From Glaciimonas sp. (GTDB lineage: Bacteria > Pseudomonadota > Gammaproteobacteria > Burkholderiales > Burkholderiaceae_D), in NCBI GenBank assembly GCA_012927585.1, contig JABBOY010000036.1:62001-126000 (forward strand): 64,000 nt of DNA, written 5' to 3'. Both the position numbers and the translations under genes were made by a program. Positions 52,120-62,803 of the stretch are shown in pieces. A model generated the notes under the pieces. It was not told the origin of the DNA. It did not search any database and worked only from the letters and a program-made list of their open reading frames with translations. The first letter of the stretch is position 1, and every line of letters starts with the position of its first letter.

Positions 52120-53316
52120 ATGCTTGAAGCATCCGAGATTCTAAACGCCAGCATCCTGATCGTGGATGATCAAAAAACGAATGTAATGCTATTGGAGCAA
52201 ATGCTGCGTAATGCAGGCTACCAGCGCATCACATCGACGATGGACCCGCGCGCAGTCTGCCCCTTGCATTTGGCGTATCGCTATGACCTGATTTTGCTCG
52301 ATCTACACATGCCCGGCATGGATGGGTTCGAGGTCATGGAGGGTTTGAAGGAAGTCGAGGTGGGCGGTTATTTGCCGGTGCTGGTCATTACCGCGCAACC
52401 GGGCCATAAGCTGCGCGCTTTGCAAGCGGGCGCCAAAGATTTCGTCAGCAAGCCATTCGATTTGATCGAAGTGCAGACACGCATCCACAACATGCTGGAA
52501 GTGCGGCTGTTGTATCAAAAACTGGGCAATTACAACAAGGTGCTGGAACAGACGGTGCAAGAGCGCACTGTCGAACTGCGCCAGAGCGAGGCACGTTTCA
52601 AGAGTTTTACGGAGCTGTCATCGGACTGGTACTGGGAGCAAGACCCACAAGGTCAATTTACCAAGGTATCCGGCCCGGTTTTCGACATGCTCGGGATCGA
52701 GGCGGACGGCATGCCGGGCGCGGCCGGCGCGGTGTTGGCGGGGCGCTGGAATGCAGCTGAACGGGCGCTGCTGTACGCCAACATTGCAGCCCGGAGACCC
52801 TTTCTGGATTTCGTCTACAGTCGCGGTAATGCCGATGGCACCACGCAATATCTGCAAGTAAGCGGAGAACCGATGTTCGATTCAGCCAGCCGCTTTATCG
52901 GTTATCGGGGAATCGGCATGGAGATCACCGACCGTAGACGCCCGGATCAGGAGCAAATACGTTTTCGCAGTGCCATGGATGTGATCGATCAGGGTATATG
53001 TCTGCTTGATCGGGTCAGTATGCGCGTGGTCGACGCAAATGAAACGGCTTGCCGTATGTCGGGCTATAGCCGTTCCGAGTTGTTTGCCTTGAATCTGGCC
53101 GATCTCGGCATCGGTAGCAGCGAGAATTTGGCAAGCATTTTCGATGCGTTGATCGCGGGCGGCCCGACGCACATGCAAACGGCGGATTTGCGCCGCAAAG
53201 ACGGCTCGACGCTTGCCGCCACGATCGATTGGCGCACGCTGCGTGTGGGCGACAACTGGATTATTGTTGGCGTCATCAGCACCCATCGCAAACAATGGGA
53301 GTTGCAGGATTCTTGA
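52120..53316 (+). CDS. Response regulator with two C-terminal PAS domains
   Basis: A 398-residue protein. The receiver domain (about residues 10-125) has acidic pair VDDQ, phospho-acceptor D61 in LLDLHMPGMDG and Lys in VSKPFD. A coiled linker (YNKVLEQTVQERTVELRQSE) leads to PAS1 (about 163-280, with ELSSDWYWEQDPQGQFTKVS) and PAS2 (about 285-395). No GGDEF, EAL, kinase or DNA-binding domain follows, unlike most proteins with this architecture. It may signal by protein contacts or be a truncated c-di-GMP enzyme. Convergent with the glucan synthase gene, 21 nt apart. Confidence 0.85.
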   Translation: MLEASEILNASILIVDDQKTNVMLLEQMLRNAGYQRITSTMDPRAVCPLHLAYRYDLILLDLHMPGMDGFEVMEGLKEVEVGGYLPVLVITAQPGHKLRALQAGAKDFVSKPFDLIEVQTRIHNMLEVRLLYQKLGNYNKVLEQTVQERTVELRQSEARFKSFTELSSDWYWEQDPQGQFTKVSGPVFDMLGIEADGMPGAAGAVLAGRWNAAERALLYANIAARRPFLDFVYSRGNADGTTQYLQVSGEPMFDSASRFIGYRGIGMEITDRRRPDQEQIRFRSAMDVIDQGICLLDRVSMRVVDANETACRMSGYSRSELFALNLADLGIGSSENLASIFDALIAGGPTHMQTADLRRKDGSTLAATIDWRTLRVGDNWIIVGVISTHRKQWELQDS

Positions 53317-53337
53317 AAACCGGCTGCTGATTCAGCG

Positions 53338-56300
53338 TTACTGAAGCTCGGCATGCAGCAGTATCTCCACCGCATGTTCTTGCTTGTCGTCAACCAGCGG
53401 TATCGTCCCATCCAGCTGCAGAACGCCATCCACTTTCACACTATCCGTCGCATCTTGATCCCGGCTTTGCGTCACCTTAATCCTGTACATCGTATCGCGA
53501 TACCGATAATGCAATCCATACGTACTCCAGTCACCCGGCAAGCATGGGGTAATACTTAGCTTGTCGCCTTCCAGCTTCAAGCCCAGTAGCGATTCCATAA
53601 CCAGCCGGTACATCCATCCCGCCGATCCGGTGTACCAGGTCCAGCCGCCGCGGCCTACGTGCGGAGATACCGCATACACGTCGGCGGCAACGACATAAGG
53701 CTCTACCTTGTAGGTGGCAATATCCCGGTCGGTCTTGCCATGGTTGACCGGATTAATCATGTGCATCAATTCCCAGGCACGCAAGTTGTCGCCCATCTTG
53801 GCAAACGCCATCGCGGCCCAGATCGCCGCATGCGTGTACTGTCCTCCATTCTCGCGCACGCCCGGAACATAGCCGCGGATATAGCCGGGATTCTGGCCGG
53901 ATTTGTCGAACGGAGGATCGAGCAACTGGATGAGTGCGTCTTTGCGCCGCACCAGCCGTCGATCGACTGCCAGCATCGCCATCTTTGCCCGTTCCGGTTT
54001 GCCGGCGCCAGACAATACCGACCAGCTTTGCGAAATAGAATCTATCTGGCATTCGACGTTTTTTGCCGAACCAAGTGGCGTTCCGTCATCAAAATATGCA
54101 CGGCGATACCATTCGCCATCCCAGCCGTTTTTGTCGATGTTCTGACGTAGTTGCGCTGCCTCAGCGCGGCAACGGTCGGCGAATGTCCGGTCGTTGTGGA
54201 TCGTGGCGACCTCGGCAAAACGCATCAGTACTTCGTAGAGGAAAAAACTGAGCCAGATGCTTTCGCCTTTGCCATGTTCGCCAACCTTGTCCATGCCGTC
54301 GTTCCAGTCGCCGGAACCGATCAGCGACAAGCCATGTACACCAAATTTCAATCCTTTTTCAATCGCCCGCGCGCAATGCACATACAGTGTAGCGATCTGT
54401 GCAGAATGGTTCGGCAGGTCGTAATAAGAATCTTCATCCTGATTGACCGGGCGGCCTTCGATGAAATGCACCGGCTCATCGAGCACGCCGGTGTCGCCGG
54501 TGCTGATTACATAACGATACAGCGCAAGCGGCAGCCATAGGTAATCGTCGGAACAATGCGTTCGCACACCGCGGTCGGTTGGTGGATGCCACCAGTGTTG
54601 CGCATCGCCTTCGATGTATTGATGCGCAGCGCATAACAGCAGATGTTCACGCACCAGTTTCGGTTCGCTGTGCACTAATGCCATGCTGTCTTGCAACTGG
54701 TCGCGAAAGCCAAATGCGCCACCGGACTGATAGTAACCGCTACGCGCCCACAAGCGGCAGGCGATGGTTTGGTACATCAGCCAGCCGTTGGCGAGAACAT
54801 TGAGCGATTGGTCTGGCGTTTCGACTTGTACCGCACCCAGCGTACGCTCCCAGTAAGCATGCACGGCCTGCAGCGCATCCTGCGCTGCGGCCCCGCCCCG
54901 ATAACGCTGCACCAGATTGCTGACATTGGTGCGGCGGGTATCGGCCATGCCGAGCATGAACACGATTTCGCGTTGCTGCCCCTGGACTAGTTCGAACGGC
55001 ACTTGCAGCGCAGCGCAGGGGTCGAGACCGGCGCCGACCTTGCCGGACAAGCGTACCCGCTCCATCGCGGCGGGGTTTTGCAACGAACCGTTGCGGCCGA
55101 TGAATTCATTGCGGTCGGCACTGATGGTGTAGGACGTTGCATCGACATCGAAGAACGCAGTGCGCTCGGTAAAGTCTGTGTTGTACGGATTGCGCGCAAA
55201 CAGTGTGCCGGTTGCCGGATCCGTTTCAGTAATGATGTGCATCAGTGATTTTGGGCGCAGGTCGCCGAGCACCCATTCGACATACCCGGTGGCGGATAGT
55301 TTGCGTATCGTGTCGGAATCGTTGCGTATCCGCAGTACCGAATATTTGACCGCTGCATCGATCGCAACATACACGGTCAGCTCTGAGGATATATCGTCTT
55401 CGATATGCTCGAACACGCTGTAACCGAAACCATGTCGCGTGACATATTCGCCTTCGCCGCGGCGGGGCAATGCAGTTGGGGACCAGGTGTGCCCGGTCTC
55501 TTCATCGCGTAGATAGAATGCTTCACCGCCGGTGTCGCTGACCGGATCGTTGGCCCATGGCGTCAAACGGAATTCATGCGCGTTCTCGCCCCAGGTGTAC
55601 GCTTGTCCGCTTTCGGAAATGACGCTGCCGAACTGCGGATTAGCCATCACATTGACCCACGGCGCAGGGGTAACCTGGTCGGCTGAGGTGGTGATCACAT
55701 ATTCGCGTCCATTCGGCGTGAAGCCGCCAATGCCGTTCGACAGGATCAGATCACGCTTTGCCAAGTTAGTGCTCTTGCCTGCTGCGATTGATTGCTGCGA
55801 TGGCCGACTGCGTACCGGACTCAGGTGGGGCAAGCGCACTTCCACCAGGTCGCGGCGGTTGATCTGTTGGGCCAGTGTGCCGTGGCTATCGGTCAGGAAC
55901 ACCCGCGCCACCGACTGCAGCAGTACACGGTCTTCGTTGGGAATCTGATCGACTACCCGCACGAAAATGCCGCCCGGAATATCCATTGCATGGGCGCCGG
56001 TTGCCGATGAAATCAGCCCCATGATCTGTTCCTGCAAGACTTGCCGGTAACTGACATGTTCTTCATTCCAGATCACAAGATCGACCGCCAGTCCTTTCGA
56101 GCGCCAATATCCATGCGCCTGTACCAGTTGACGCACCAGGCTGATATTTTTCTGATCCTTGATCTGTACCAGTACGATCGGTAGGTCGCCGGAAATGGAA
56201 TAGCTCCACAAGCCTGATTGTCCGCGTTGATTGCGTATAAGGACACTGGTGTCGGCGCGCAGCAGTAGGTTTACATATACGATTGAACTGGCCAGACGCC

Positions 56301-59300
56301 CGTATAATTGCGCATCCGCTTCGCTGGCGTTCAGCTGGCGCAGCACAACCTGACTATGAGCCCCCGATAGTTCGACCACGCGATCCGCCAAATGTCGGTC
56401 CTGATATTTTTCAATGAGATTGAGACAGAGTTCGCGCGATTCTCCGACGCCGGTCACCATGTCAATAGTGGCGGTCTGCTCCGCGTCAATCGTTATCTGA
56501 TAACGAATCGCGACGATCGGGTCGAGCACTGATCCTTGGTTTCCGGCCAGTGGCGCAGGGTTCTGCATTGCTTGCGGCGCAGTGACGGTATTGCCGCGGC
56601 CGATGAATTGCATGCGATCCGTTTCGAACGATACTGCCTTGATGTCGGCGCCGCGCACTGTCATCAGATGGAACATCCACGGCATTTTTTCATTCGAAGA
56701 TCGTGGCCGACGGGTGCACAGGATGGCGCGCGACGAATCGATGATTTCAGTCTGGACGAACAGGTTCGAAAATGCCGGGTGCGACGCGTCAGCTGCGGCA
56801 GGAGCCAGCACCACTTCCGCATAACTGGTGATGTCGATGGTTCTGCTGCGGCGCGAGTTATTGATGATGTGGGTGCGACGCAGTTCGATATCGTCTTCCG
56901 GCGACACTACGATTTCTGTGTGCATGTCGAAGTTGTTGTCGCTGCGGCGAAATTCAGCGCGGCCTTCGGAGAAGATCACTTCGTAACTTTGCGGCTGCGG
57001 CGGCGTCAGTGCCGGCTGAAATGCGGTCGACCAATAGTGTCCGTCCTCCAGATCGCGTACATAACAGAACGTGCCCCAGTTATCGCGCGTACAGTCTTCA
57101 CGCCAGCGCGTGATCGAGAGGTCGTTCCAGCGGCTGTAACTGCCGCCGGCGCTGGAGACCATCACATGGTAACGACCGTTCGACAATAGCTGCACTTCCG
57201 GCGTGCGGGAGTCTGGCCGCTGCAGTACGCGCATCTGCATTTCCTGGTCAGGCAATACGGTGCGAATGTCGGCCAACTCGGTTGTATTCGAATAGGTTGC
57301 GGAAGCTTTTGGCACGCGCTCATATAAAAGCGACATCGTGGCCTGAAACAGAGGGTCGGATTCGAAACGCTTTTGCAACGGACGGTCGAGCAGCAAATAT
57401 GCAAACGACAAAAATCCCATGCCCTGATGATGTGCCATGAAAGAGCGGATCACCGCGTTGTTCTGCCCGCGCGGCAGGCGTGACGGGGTGTAATCGATCG
57501 CCTCATAGAAACCGAACTTGCCTTCGACTCCTTGGGCGGACAATTGCTGCAGATTACTGCATGCTTTTTCGGGCGTCACCATCAACGCCATCATCGAGGC
57601 ATACGGTGCAATCACCAGATCGTCGCCGAGTCCGCGCTTAAAACCCAGGCCCGGCACGCCGAAAGCACGATACTGATAATTCAAACTGGCATCGAAAGCG
57701 TTATAGCCCGATTCTGAAATGCCCCACGGCACACTGCGCTGGATGCCGTATTCGATTTGCCGTGCCACTGCCGAATGATAGGTCTGGTCGAGCAGGGTGT
57801 TTTCAAATGTCGGCATTACCAGCAGCGGCATCAGGTATTCGAACATCGATCCGCTCCACGACAACAGGATCGGTTTGCCGCCGGCCACGGTCAGTTGGCG
57901 CCCCAGTGCAAACCAGCTTTCCTGCGGCAATTGTCCCTGTGCGATAGCGACGAAAGTGACCAGCCTTGCTTCGGAGGCCAGCAAGTCATAGCAGCTGGCA
58001 TCGAGGCGTCGCTCGGTGACGTTGTAACCGATTGCCAGCAGATGCGTGGCAGGGTCGTACAAAAAGCCGTATTCCATGCGTGCGAACTCTATCGATTGCA
58101 GCGTGAGCTGGTCGATCAACAGCATGCGTTCAGCGGCGCGGCGGCTACCATCGGACACCAGTTGATTGAGGGCGAACACACTTGGTGCATCGTGCGGATT
58201 ACTGTGTTCGGCAAGCCGCTGTTCAAACGTTAGCATCAGATTGGTATGGAGTCGCGCCAACTGGCGCAGCGTTGGGATCTGATCCAGTTCGGGGAAGTCC
58301 CCGATCCAATCGGCAGGTTCGAGCATTTGTGTCCAGGGTGCCAGCAAGCTGATTTCATTTAACGCTTCACGGCACTGGCTCGCAAGCGTACATGCCCACA
58401 CATTGATCGGCAAATCGGGTACGGCTTCGAGGCCGTCTTTGAAGCTCGTGGCGCGGTGGCTCAATCGTTCCAGACAATCGTGGGTAACGGTCAGTGTGCG
58501 CGGTGCAGACTGGCAGGCGGATTCGAGGTCTTGCTCGAACTGGATCAATTTTTCCAGATATGTACTATCTGCAGCTTCTGCAACGGTGCGCAGGATTTCA
58601 AAGGTATCGCGGATGCCGGGAAATACACGCTTACCGAGAATCGGCGTATCGAGCAATCCGGTCAGACCCGGACGCAGCGTAAGTAGATGGCCGGCAAGGT
58701 TGCCGCTGTCCACGGTCGATACATAAATCGGATGTAGCGGCGTCAGGGATCGGGTGTCGTACCAGTTGTAGAAATGGCCTTGATAACGTTCCAGCGCAGA
58801 CATGGTGCGCAGGGTATTTTGGGATCGTTCTATTAATTGCCCGGCAGGGATGTAGCCGAAGTCATACGCGGCCAGATTGGCAAGCAGCGACAGGCCGATG
58901 TTGGTGGGAGAGGTGCGGTACGCGACTACTGCAATCGGATGTTCCTGCACATTGTCGGGTGGTAGCCAGTTGCCTTCCGCTCCGACGTAGGTTTCAAAAA
59001 AGTGCCATGTCTTGCGCGACAGTGATTTCAGGAACAGTGTCTGCTCATCGGATAAATCTGCGCTGCGGCGCGCGATAGGCCGGCTGATCCAGTATGCTGC
59101 TATGGGCGAGATCCACCATAGCAGCAAAATCGGCGCAGCCGCTCCGATTGCAATCGGATTGTTCAGGATGAGCCAGACAGCGCCGGCCAGCGCTGCCGCC
59201 GGCGCGATCCACATCGATCGGCAATAGGAGATTAATCCAAACACATTGTTTGACTGGCCTGAGTTGCGACTGGCCGCGCAAGATGGATTCCATTCCAGCA

Positions 59301-62163
59301 GTTGCCGGTGCGAGACCAGTATCCGCCAATGGGTTCGGATGATTGTGTCAAGCATGAACCAGGCTTCATACGGCAGGAAGACCAGTGTTAGCGCGGCAGG
59401 GATGAATTGTTGGATAGACGACGTCAGTACTGCAGAAAAATGCTGACGGAACAGTACATCGCTCGGCTTGCGCAGCAGGTTCCAGATCAATGCGCAGGCT
59501 GGTGGAATCAGTACGATGCCAAGCACCGCGACGGTCCAGAACCAGGCTGAGGACACGGTTGGCGACAACAAGGCCCAGCCTGTCAATAATAATGCTGTCA
59601 GTGCAAACGGTACGACGCTGCGGCGCAGATTATCGAACAGCTTCCAGCGCGACAAGGCCGATAGCGGATTGCGATAGCGAGCAATTTTGCCGGTCGATGG
59701 ATCGCGTGCGCCGGGTACGCTCGGCAGCAGCCACGATGCAATCTGCCAGTCGCCGCGGATCCAGCGGCGGCGACGGTTGACGTCAGCGCTGTAGCTTGAT
59801 GGATATTCTTCATAGAGTTGTACATCGCTCAATAAGCCGGCGCGTGCATAACAGCCTTCAAGCAGATCATGGCTGAGGATGCGATTTTCCGGTATGCGGC
59901 CGTTCAACGCGTGTTCGAAAACATCGACATCGTAGATCCCTTTGCCGATGAAAGAGCCTTCGCCGAAGAGATCTTGATAGACATCGGATACGGTCCGTGT
60001 GTAGGGATCGATACCTGCTTCGCCGCCACATAGCCGTTCATAGCGCGATGCATCGGCGCTGGGCAAGCTGACCGCCACGCGCGGTTGCAGGATGCCGTAG
60101 CCTTCGCAAACGCACCGGCGTGTTTCGTCAAACTGCGCCTGGTTCAATGGATGCGCCATAGTAGCCACGAACTGCCGTGCAGTGTCGCGTGGCAAATGGG
60201 TATCGGTATCGAGCGTGATGACATACTTGACATTGGTCAGACCGTCGGTTTTACCAACGATCAGCGAGAACGCGTCGGCTGCACCGCCGCGCAAGAAGGC
60301 GTTAAGGTCGCATAGTTTGCCGCGCTTGCGCTCGTAACCCATCCAGGTTTCCTCCTGTGCGTTCCAGCGCCGTGGTCGATGCAATAACAGAAAGTTGTCA
60401 CCATTGGTGTGGCGATATTTTTTATTCAGTTCATTAAATTTTTCTTTTGCATAATTTAGCAAGGCTCCGTCGGCCGGCATCGTTTCTGTTTTCGCATCGG
60501 TGAAATCGGTCAACAGACAAAAGTGCAAACTATCGTCGCGGTTGGCAAGAAAATGAACCTCAAGCGACTCGGTCAGGCTGTCGATACTTTGGGTCGAGAA
60601 CAGCATCGTCGGCACCACGACCAGCGTGCGCGATTCAAGCGGAATACCATCGGAATAATCCATGCGCGGGAGCGGGCAGGGCATGGTGATCAAGGTGGCA
60701 AACCAATTGACCATCGACATGGCGAGCTGGCTGGTGGCGACCAGCGCGATTAATGCGACCAGGGCCAGCAGCCATTCTTCTGCGCCGTCGGTAGTCGCTT
60801 TAAAAACGAGGGCGCCAGTGGCGATTAAGGTGAGCCACAATATACTGCCAAGATAAACACCCAACGGCGCGCTTTTGCATGCGCGCTGGAACCCTTCCAG
60901 TGCAGGCAATTGGAAAGCTACCGATTTTTCCAACTCTGACAGACCTTTGCCGATCAGGTAATAACCAACATGGGCCTTGCGGTCAACGGTGCCTCCCTCG
61001 GTTCCGGCCTGGCTCGCACTGGCGCTGGCAAGTCGAATCGCGTGGTCGGCGACCTCTACTTCGGATAAATGGCTACGCTTGGCAATTTTCTCCACTACAT
61101 GCCGATAATGGTCGCGCGTAGCGAAATCCATCCGTATGTAGGCGTCAGCCGGATCTTGGCGCAAGGTGTGGTCGACCACACTCATGGTTTCGACAAACTC
61201 GCGCCAATCCATCGCACTGAGAAAGCGCAGGCTACAGATGCTATTACTAATCGATACCTGGTCGGCGGCTTGCTGCTGTGCTTCGAACTGAACCAGGAGT
61301 TCAATGGTTTGGCCGGAATTCGCCAGATGTTGCGACAACCAGGTAAGTGGCAGCGTCAGTGCCGGGCTTTGCCCTTGCAGACGCCGCACCAGTTCGGCCA
61401 CGAATGCACTATCCATCGGCAGATCGGAACGGGCCATGTCGGCCACCATCAGGATCAGACTACTAGGATTCTTTTCGGCGGCCTCCACCATTTTCTCGGC
61501 CCAGGAATAGGCCAGATTGCGGTTGAAGCGGGTTATTGCCAGCCGGGCCGCGACGCGCCGCAGGTTTTCGATCAGCGCCAGGCGCAGCATGATCGGGATC
61601 GCCCACAGTTCGCCCAGCTTCAGTGTCGTTACCTGTTGGTAGGCGGCGACGAAGCGGGACAGGCTTTCAGGGTCGACGCGGCCATCGCCGTGTGAAATGG
61701 TTTTCAGTGCGATGTCATGTACGCGCGGTCTGCCGGCGGAGGTGCCAGAGGTACGATGCAGCAGGCGTGGCAATTCTTTGCTGTAATTTTTTGGAAGATG
61801 CCGCTTGGCGGTGCGGATCTGTTCTTCAATCAGGTAAAAATTATCCAGTAGCCATTCTGACGCATGTGTCATTTGCCGGCCAGCCTTGGTTGCATCGGCC
61901 AACTGATTGCAGGCATTGATGATGACGTTTTCATTATCGGCGAGGCGCGATAACAATTGGTCGCGCCCACGTCCTGTGCTGAGTTTGTGCGTGTTGGCCA
62001 GGATGCGTCCGTATTGCTCCATCTGCAAGGCGCTGAGTAATTCTGTGCGCAGCGGCAACTCTTCATCCACTTGCCGGCCGGGGATGCTGCCGGGCCGCAA
62101 TGCGTTTTTGACGGCGCGTAAGTAACGTAACGTATCGTGCAGGAATGTGCGGTCGGGTTTCAA
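53338..62163 (-). CDS. Cyclic beta-1,2-glucan synthase (NdvB/ChvB-like)
   Basis: A 2941-residue inner-membrane protein making cyclic beta-1,2-glucan for the periplasm. The N-terminal region (1-430) precedes membrane helices and a GT84 domain with VITLDTDTHLPRDTA (about 645-659) and the RRRRWIRGDWQ motif (about 799). Further helices lie near 860-1020. A glycoamylase-like domain (about 1070-1560, WSGSMFEYLMPLLV) is followed by two NdvB beta-supersandwich/GH94 modules and the GH94 catalytic domain with the acid Asp in IGSGDWNDGMDK (about 2616). The order equals that of Brucella Cgs and rhizobial NdvB. The ATG at 62163 is the first Met. The very large size is normal for the family. Confidence 0.93.
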   Translation of the reverse strand: MKPDRTFLHDTLRYLRAVKNALRPGSIPGRQVDEELPLRTELLSALQMEQYGRILANTHKLSTGRGRDQLLSRLADNENVIINACNQLADATKAGRQMTHASEWLLDNFYLIEEQIRTAKRHLPKNYSKELPRLLHRTSGTSAGRPRVHDIALKTISHGDGRVDPESLSRFVAAYQQVTTLKLGELWAIPIMLRLALIENLRRVAARLAITRFNRNLAYSWAEKMVEAAEKNPSSLILMVADMARSDLPMDSAFVAELVRRLQGQSPALTLPLTWLSQHLANSGQTIELLVQFEAQQQAADQVSISNSICSLRFLSAMDWREFVETMSVVDHTLRQDPADAYIRMDFATRDHYRHVVEKIAKRSHLSEVEVADHAIRLASASASQAGTEGGTVDRKAHVGYYLIGKGLSELEKSVAFQLPALEGFQRACKSAPLGVYLGSILWLTLIATGALVFKATTDGAEEWLLALVALIALVATSQLAMSMVNWFATLITMPCPLPRMDYSDGIPLESRTLVVVPTMLFSTQSIDSLTESLEVHFLANRDDSLHFCLLTDFTDAKTETMPADGALLNYAKEKFNELNKKYRHTNGDNFLLLHRPRRWNAQEETWMGYERKRGKLCDLNAFLRGGAADAFSLIVGKTDGLTNVKYVITLDTDTHLPRDTARQFVATMAHPLNQAQFDETRRCVCEGYGILQPRVAVSLPSADASRYERLCGGEAGIDPYTRTVSDVYQDLFGEGSFIGKGIYDVDVFEHALNGRIPENRILSHDLLEGCYARAGLLSDVQLYEEYPSSYSADVNRRRRWIRGDWQIASWLLPSVPGARDPSTGKIARYRNPLSALSRWKLFDNLRRSVVPFALTALLLTGWALLSPTVSSAWFWTVAVLGIVLIPPACALIWNLLRKPSDVLFRQHFSAVLTSSIQQFIPAALTLVFLPYEAWFMLDTIIRTHWRILVSHRQLLEWNPSCAASRNSGQSNNVFGLISYCRSMWIAPAAALAGAVWLILNNPIAIGAAAPILLLWWISPIAAYWISRPIARRSADLSDEQTLFLKSLSRKTWHFFETYVGAEGNWLPPDNVQEHPIAVVAYRTSPTNIGLSLLANLAAYDFGYIPAGQLIERSQNTLRTMSALERYQGHFYNWYDTRSLTPLHPIYVSTVDSGNLAGHLLTLRPGLTGLLDTPILGKRVFPGIRDTFEILRTVAEAADSTYLEKLIQFEQDLESACQSAPRTLTVTHDCLERLSHRATSFKDGLEAVPDLPINVWACTLASQCREALNEISLLAPWTQMLEPADWIGDFPELDQIPTLRQLARLHTNLMLTFEQRLAEHSNPHDAPSVFALNQLVSDGSRRAAERMLLIDQLTLQSIEFARMEYGFLYDPATHLLAIGYNVTERRLDASCYDLLASEARLVTFVAIAQGQLPQESWFALGRQLTVAGGKPILLSWSGSMFEYLMPLLVMPTFENTLLDQTYHSAVARQIEYGIQRSVPWGISESGYNAFDASLNYQYRAFGVPGLGFKRGLGDDLVIAPYASMMALMVTPEKACSNLQQLSAQGVEGKFGFYEAIDYTPSRLPRGQNNAVIRSFMAHHQGMGFLSFAYLLLDRPLQKRFESDPLFQATMSLLYERVPKASATYSNTTELADIRTVLPDQEMQMRVLQRPDSRTPEVQLLSNGRYHVMVSSAGGSYSRWNDLSITRWREDCTRDNWGTFCYVRDLEDGHYWSTAFQPALTPPQPQSYEVIFSEGRAEFRRSDNNFDMHTEIVVSPEDDIELRRTHIINNSRRSRTIDITSYAEVVLAPAAADASHPAFSNLFVQTEIIDSSRAILCTRRPRSSNEKMPWMFHLMTVRGADIKAVSFETDRMQFIGRGNTVTAPQAMQNPAPLAGNQGSVLDPIVAIRYQITIDAEQTATIDMVTGVGESRELCLNLIEKYQDRHLADRVVELSGAHSQVVLRQLNASEADAQLYGRLASSIVYVNLLLRADTSVLIRNQRGQSGLWSYSISGDLPIVLVQIKDQKNISLVRQLVQAHGYWRSKGLAVDLVIWNEEHVSYRQVLQEQIMGLISSATGAHAMDIPGGIFVRVVDQIPNEDRVLLQSVARVFLTDSHGTLAQQINRRDLVEVRLPHLSPVRSRPSQQSIAAGKSTNLAKRDLILSNGIGGFTPNGREYVITTSADQVTPAPWVNVMANPQFGSVISESGQAYTWGENAHEFRLTPWANDPVSDTGGEAFYLRDEETGHTWSPTALPRRGEGEYVTRHGFGYSVFEHIEDDISSELTVYVAIDAAVKYSVLRIRNDSDTIRKLSATGYVEWVLGDLRPKSLMHIITETDPATGTLFARNPYNTDFTERTAFFDVDATSYTISADRNEFIGRNGSLQNPAAMERVRLSGKVGAGLDPCAALQVPFELVQGQQREIVFMLGMADTRRTNVSNLVQRYRGGAAAQDALQAVHAYWERTLGAVQVETPDQSLNVLANGWLMYQTIACRLWARSGYYQSGGAFGFRDQLQDSMALVHSEPKLVREHLLLCAAHQYIEGDAQHWWHPPTDRGVRTHCSDDYLWLPLALYRYVISTGDTGVLDEPVHFIEGRPVNQDEDSYYDLPNHSAQIATLYVHCARAIEKGLKFGVHGLSLIGSGDWNDGMDKVGEHGKGESIWLSFFLYEVLMRFAEVATIHNDRTFADRCRAEAAQLRQNIDKNGWDGEWYRRAYFDDGTPLGSAKNVECQIDSISQSWSVLSGAGKPERAKMAMLAVDRRLVRRKDALIQLLDPPFDKSGQNPGYIRGYVPGVRENGGQYTHAAIWAAMAFAKMGDNLRAWELMHMINPVNHGKTDRDIATYKVEPYVVAADVYAVSPHVGRGGWTWYTGSAGWMYRLVMESLLGLKLEGDKLSITPCLPGDWSTYGLHYRYRDTMYRIKVTQSRDQDATDSVKVDGVLQLDGTIPLVDDKQEHAVEILLHAELQ

Positions 62164-62803
62164 TTCTGACGTTTCTTTCTATTCGACGAATCTGAATGAC
62201 GCGGGTTGCGGCGCGCGCGTGGCGTAGTCGGGAATTCCGACTTTAGCGTTCCCGTAAATCGATGATCGTATTGAATTGACTCAGGAAAAAAATACAGCGC
62301 CGCTTTTTTTGGGCATGGCATTAAAATCGGTTATTTAATCTTACCATCGGAATAGTGAACTGGATGGTGCGTTACCGCACATAGGCGCAGCGTGGATTGC
62401 TTGTCGTCTTGGCGCCTGTTCAGAATCTGCGCAGTAACAGAGAAAAAATAGAGCAAAGCATTTACATACGATCAACGGGATGTTATGCAGTTTTTGCTCG
62501 CGGCTTTAATGTTTGGTTCATTTTTATCGCGCCGCCATCAATGTAACTGAAACCCGTTACCTACGAAAATGGATGGTAATGGAGTGCTTCGAAACAACTG
62601 TTCAAGTAGCAGTGATTTTTGACTTGTAAACTTAGAGTATATTTTTTTACTGCAATAAATATATGCGGATATTGCCATAAAAATTGGCATACTCCTTTCT
62701 TACGAAGATTTTAAAACTCTGAATCGCGTTCGTGTCGTCGGTGCCGTTCGGCTCTTTCGTAGGCATTGCTTTGCGCAATACTGAACCTGCGCAAGATCAG
62801 AAT
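62164..62803. other. 640-bp region upstream of the glucan synthase gene
   Basis: It contains the promoter of the glucan synthase gene (not resolved) and repeat copy 8 at 62634-62697. AT-rich, with no recognised gene on either strand. Confidence 0.45.
62634..62697 (-). repeat. GGAGTAT-type dispersed repeat, copy 8
   Basis: On the minus strand it begins GGAGTATGCCAATTTTTATG then GCAATATCCGCATATATTTA and ends AAAAAAATATACTC. A shorter copy: the second half after the CCGCATAT motif is reduced. Confidence 0.55.
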
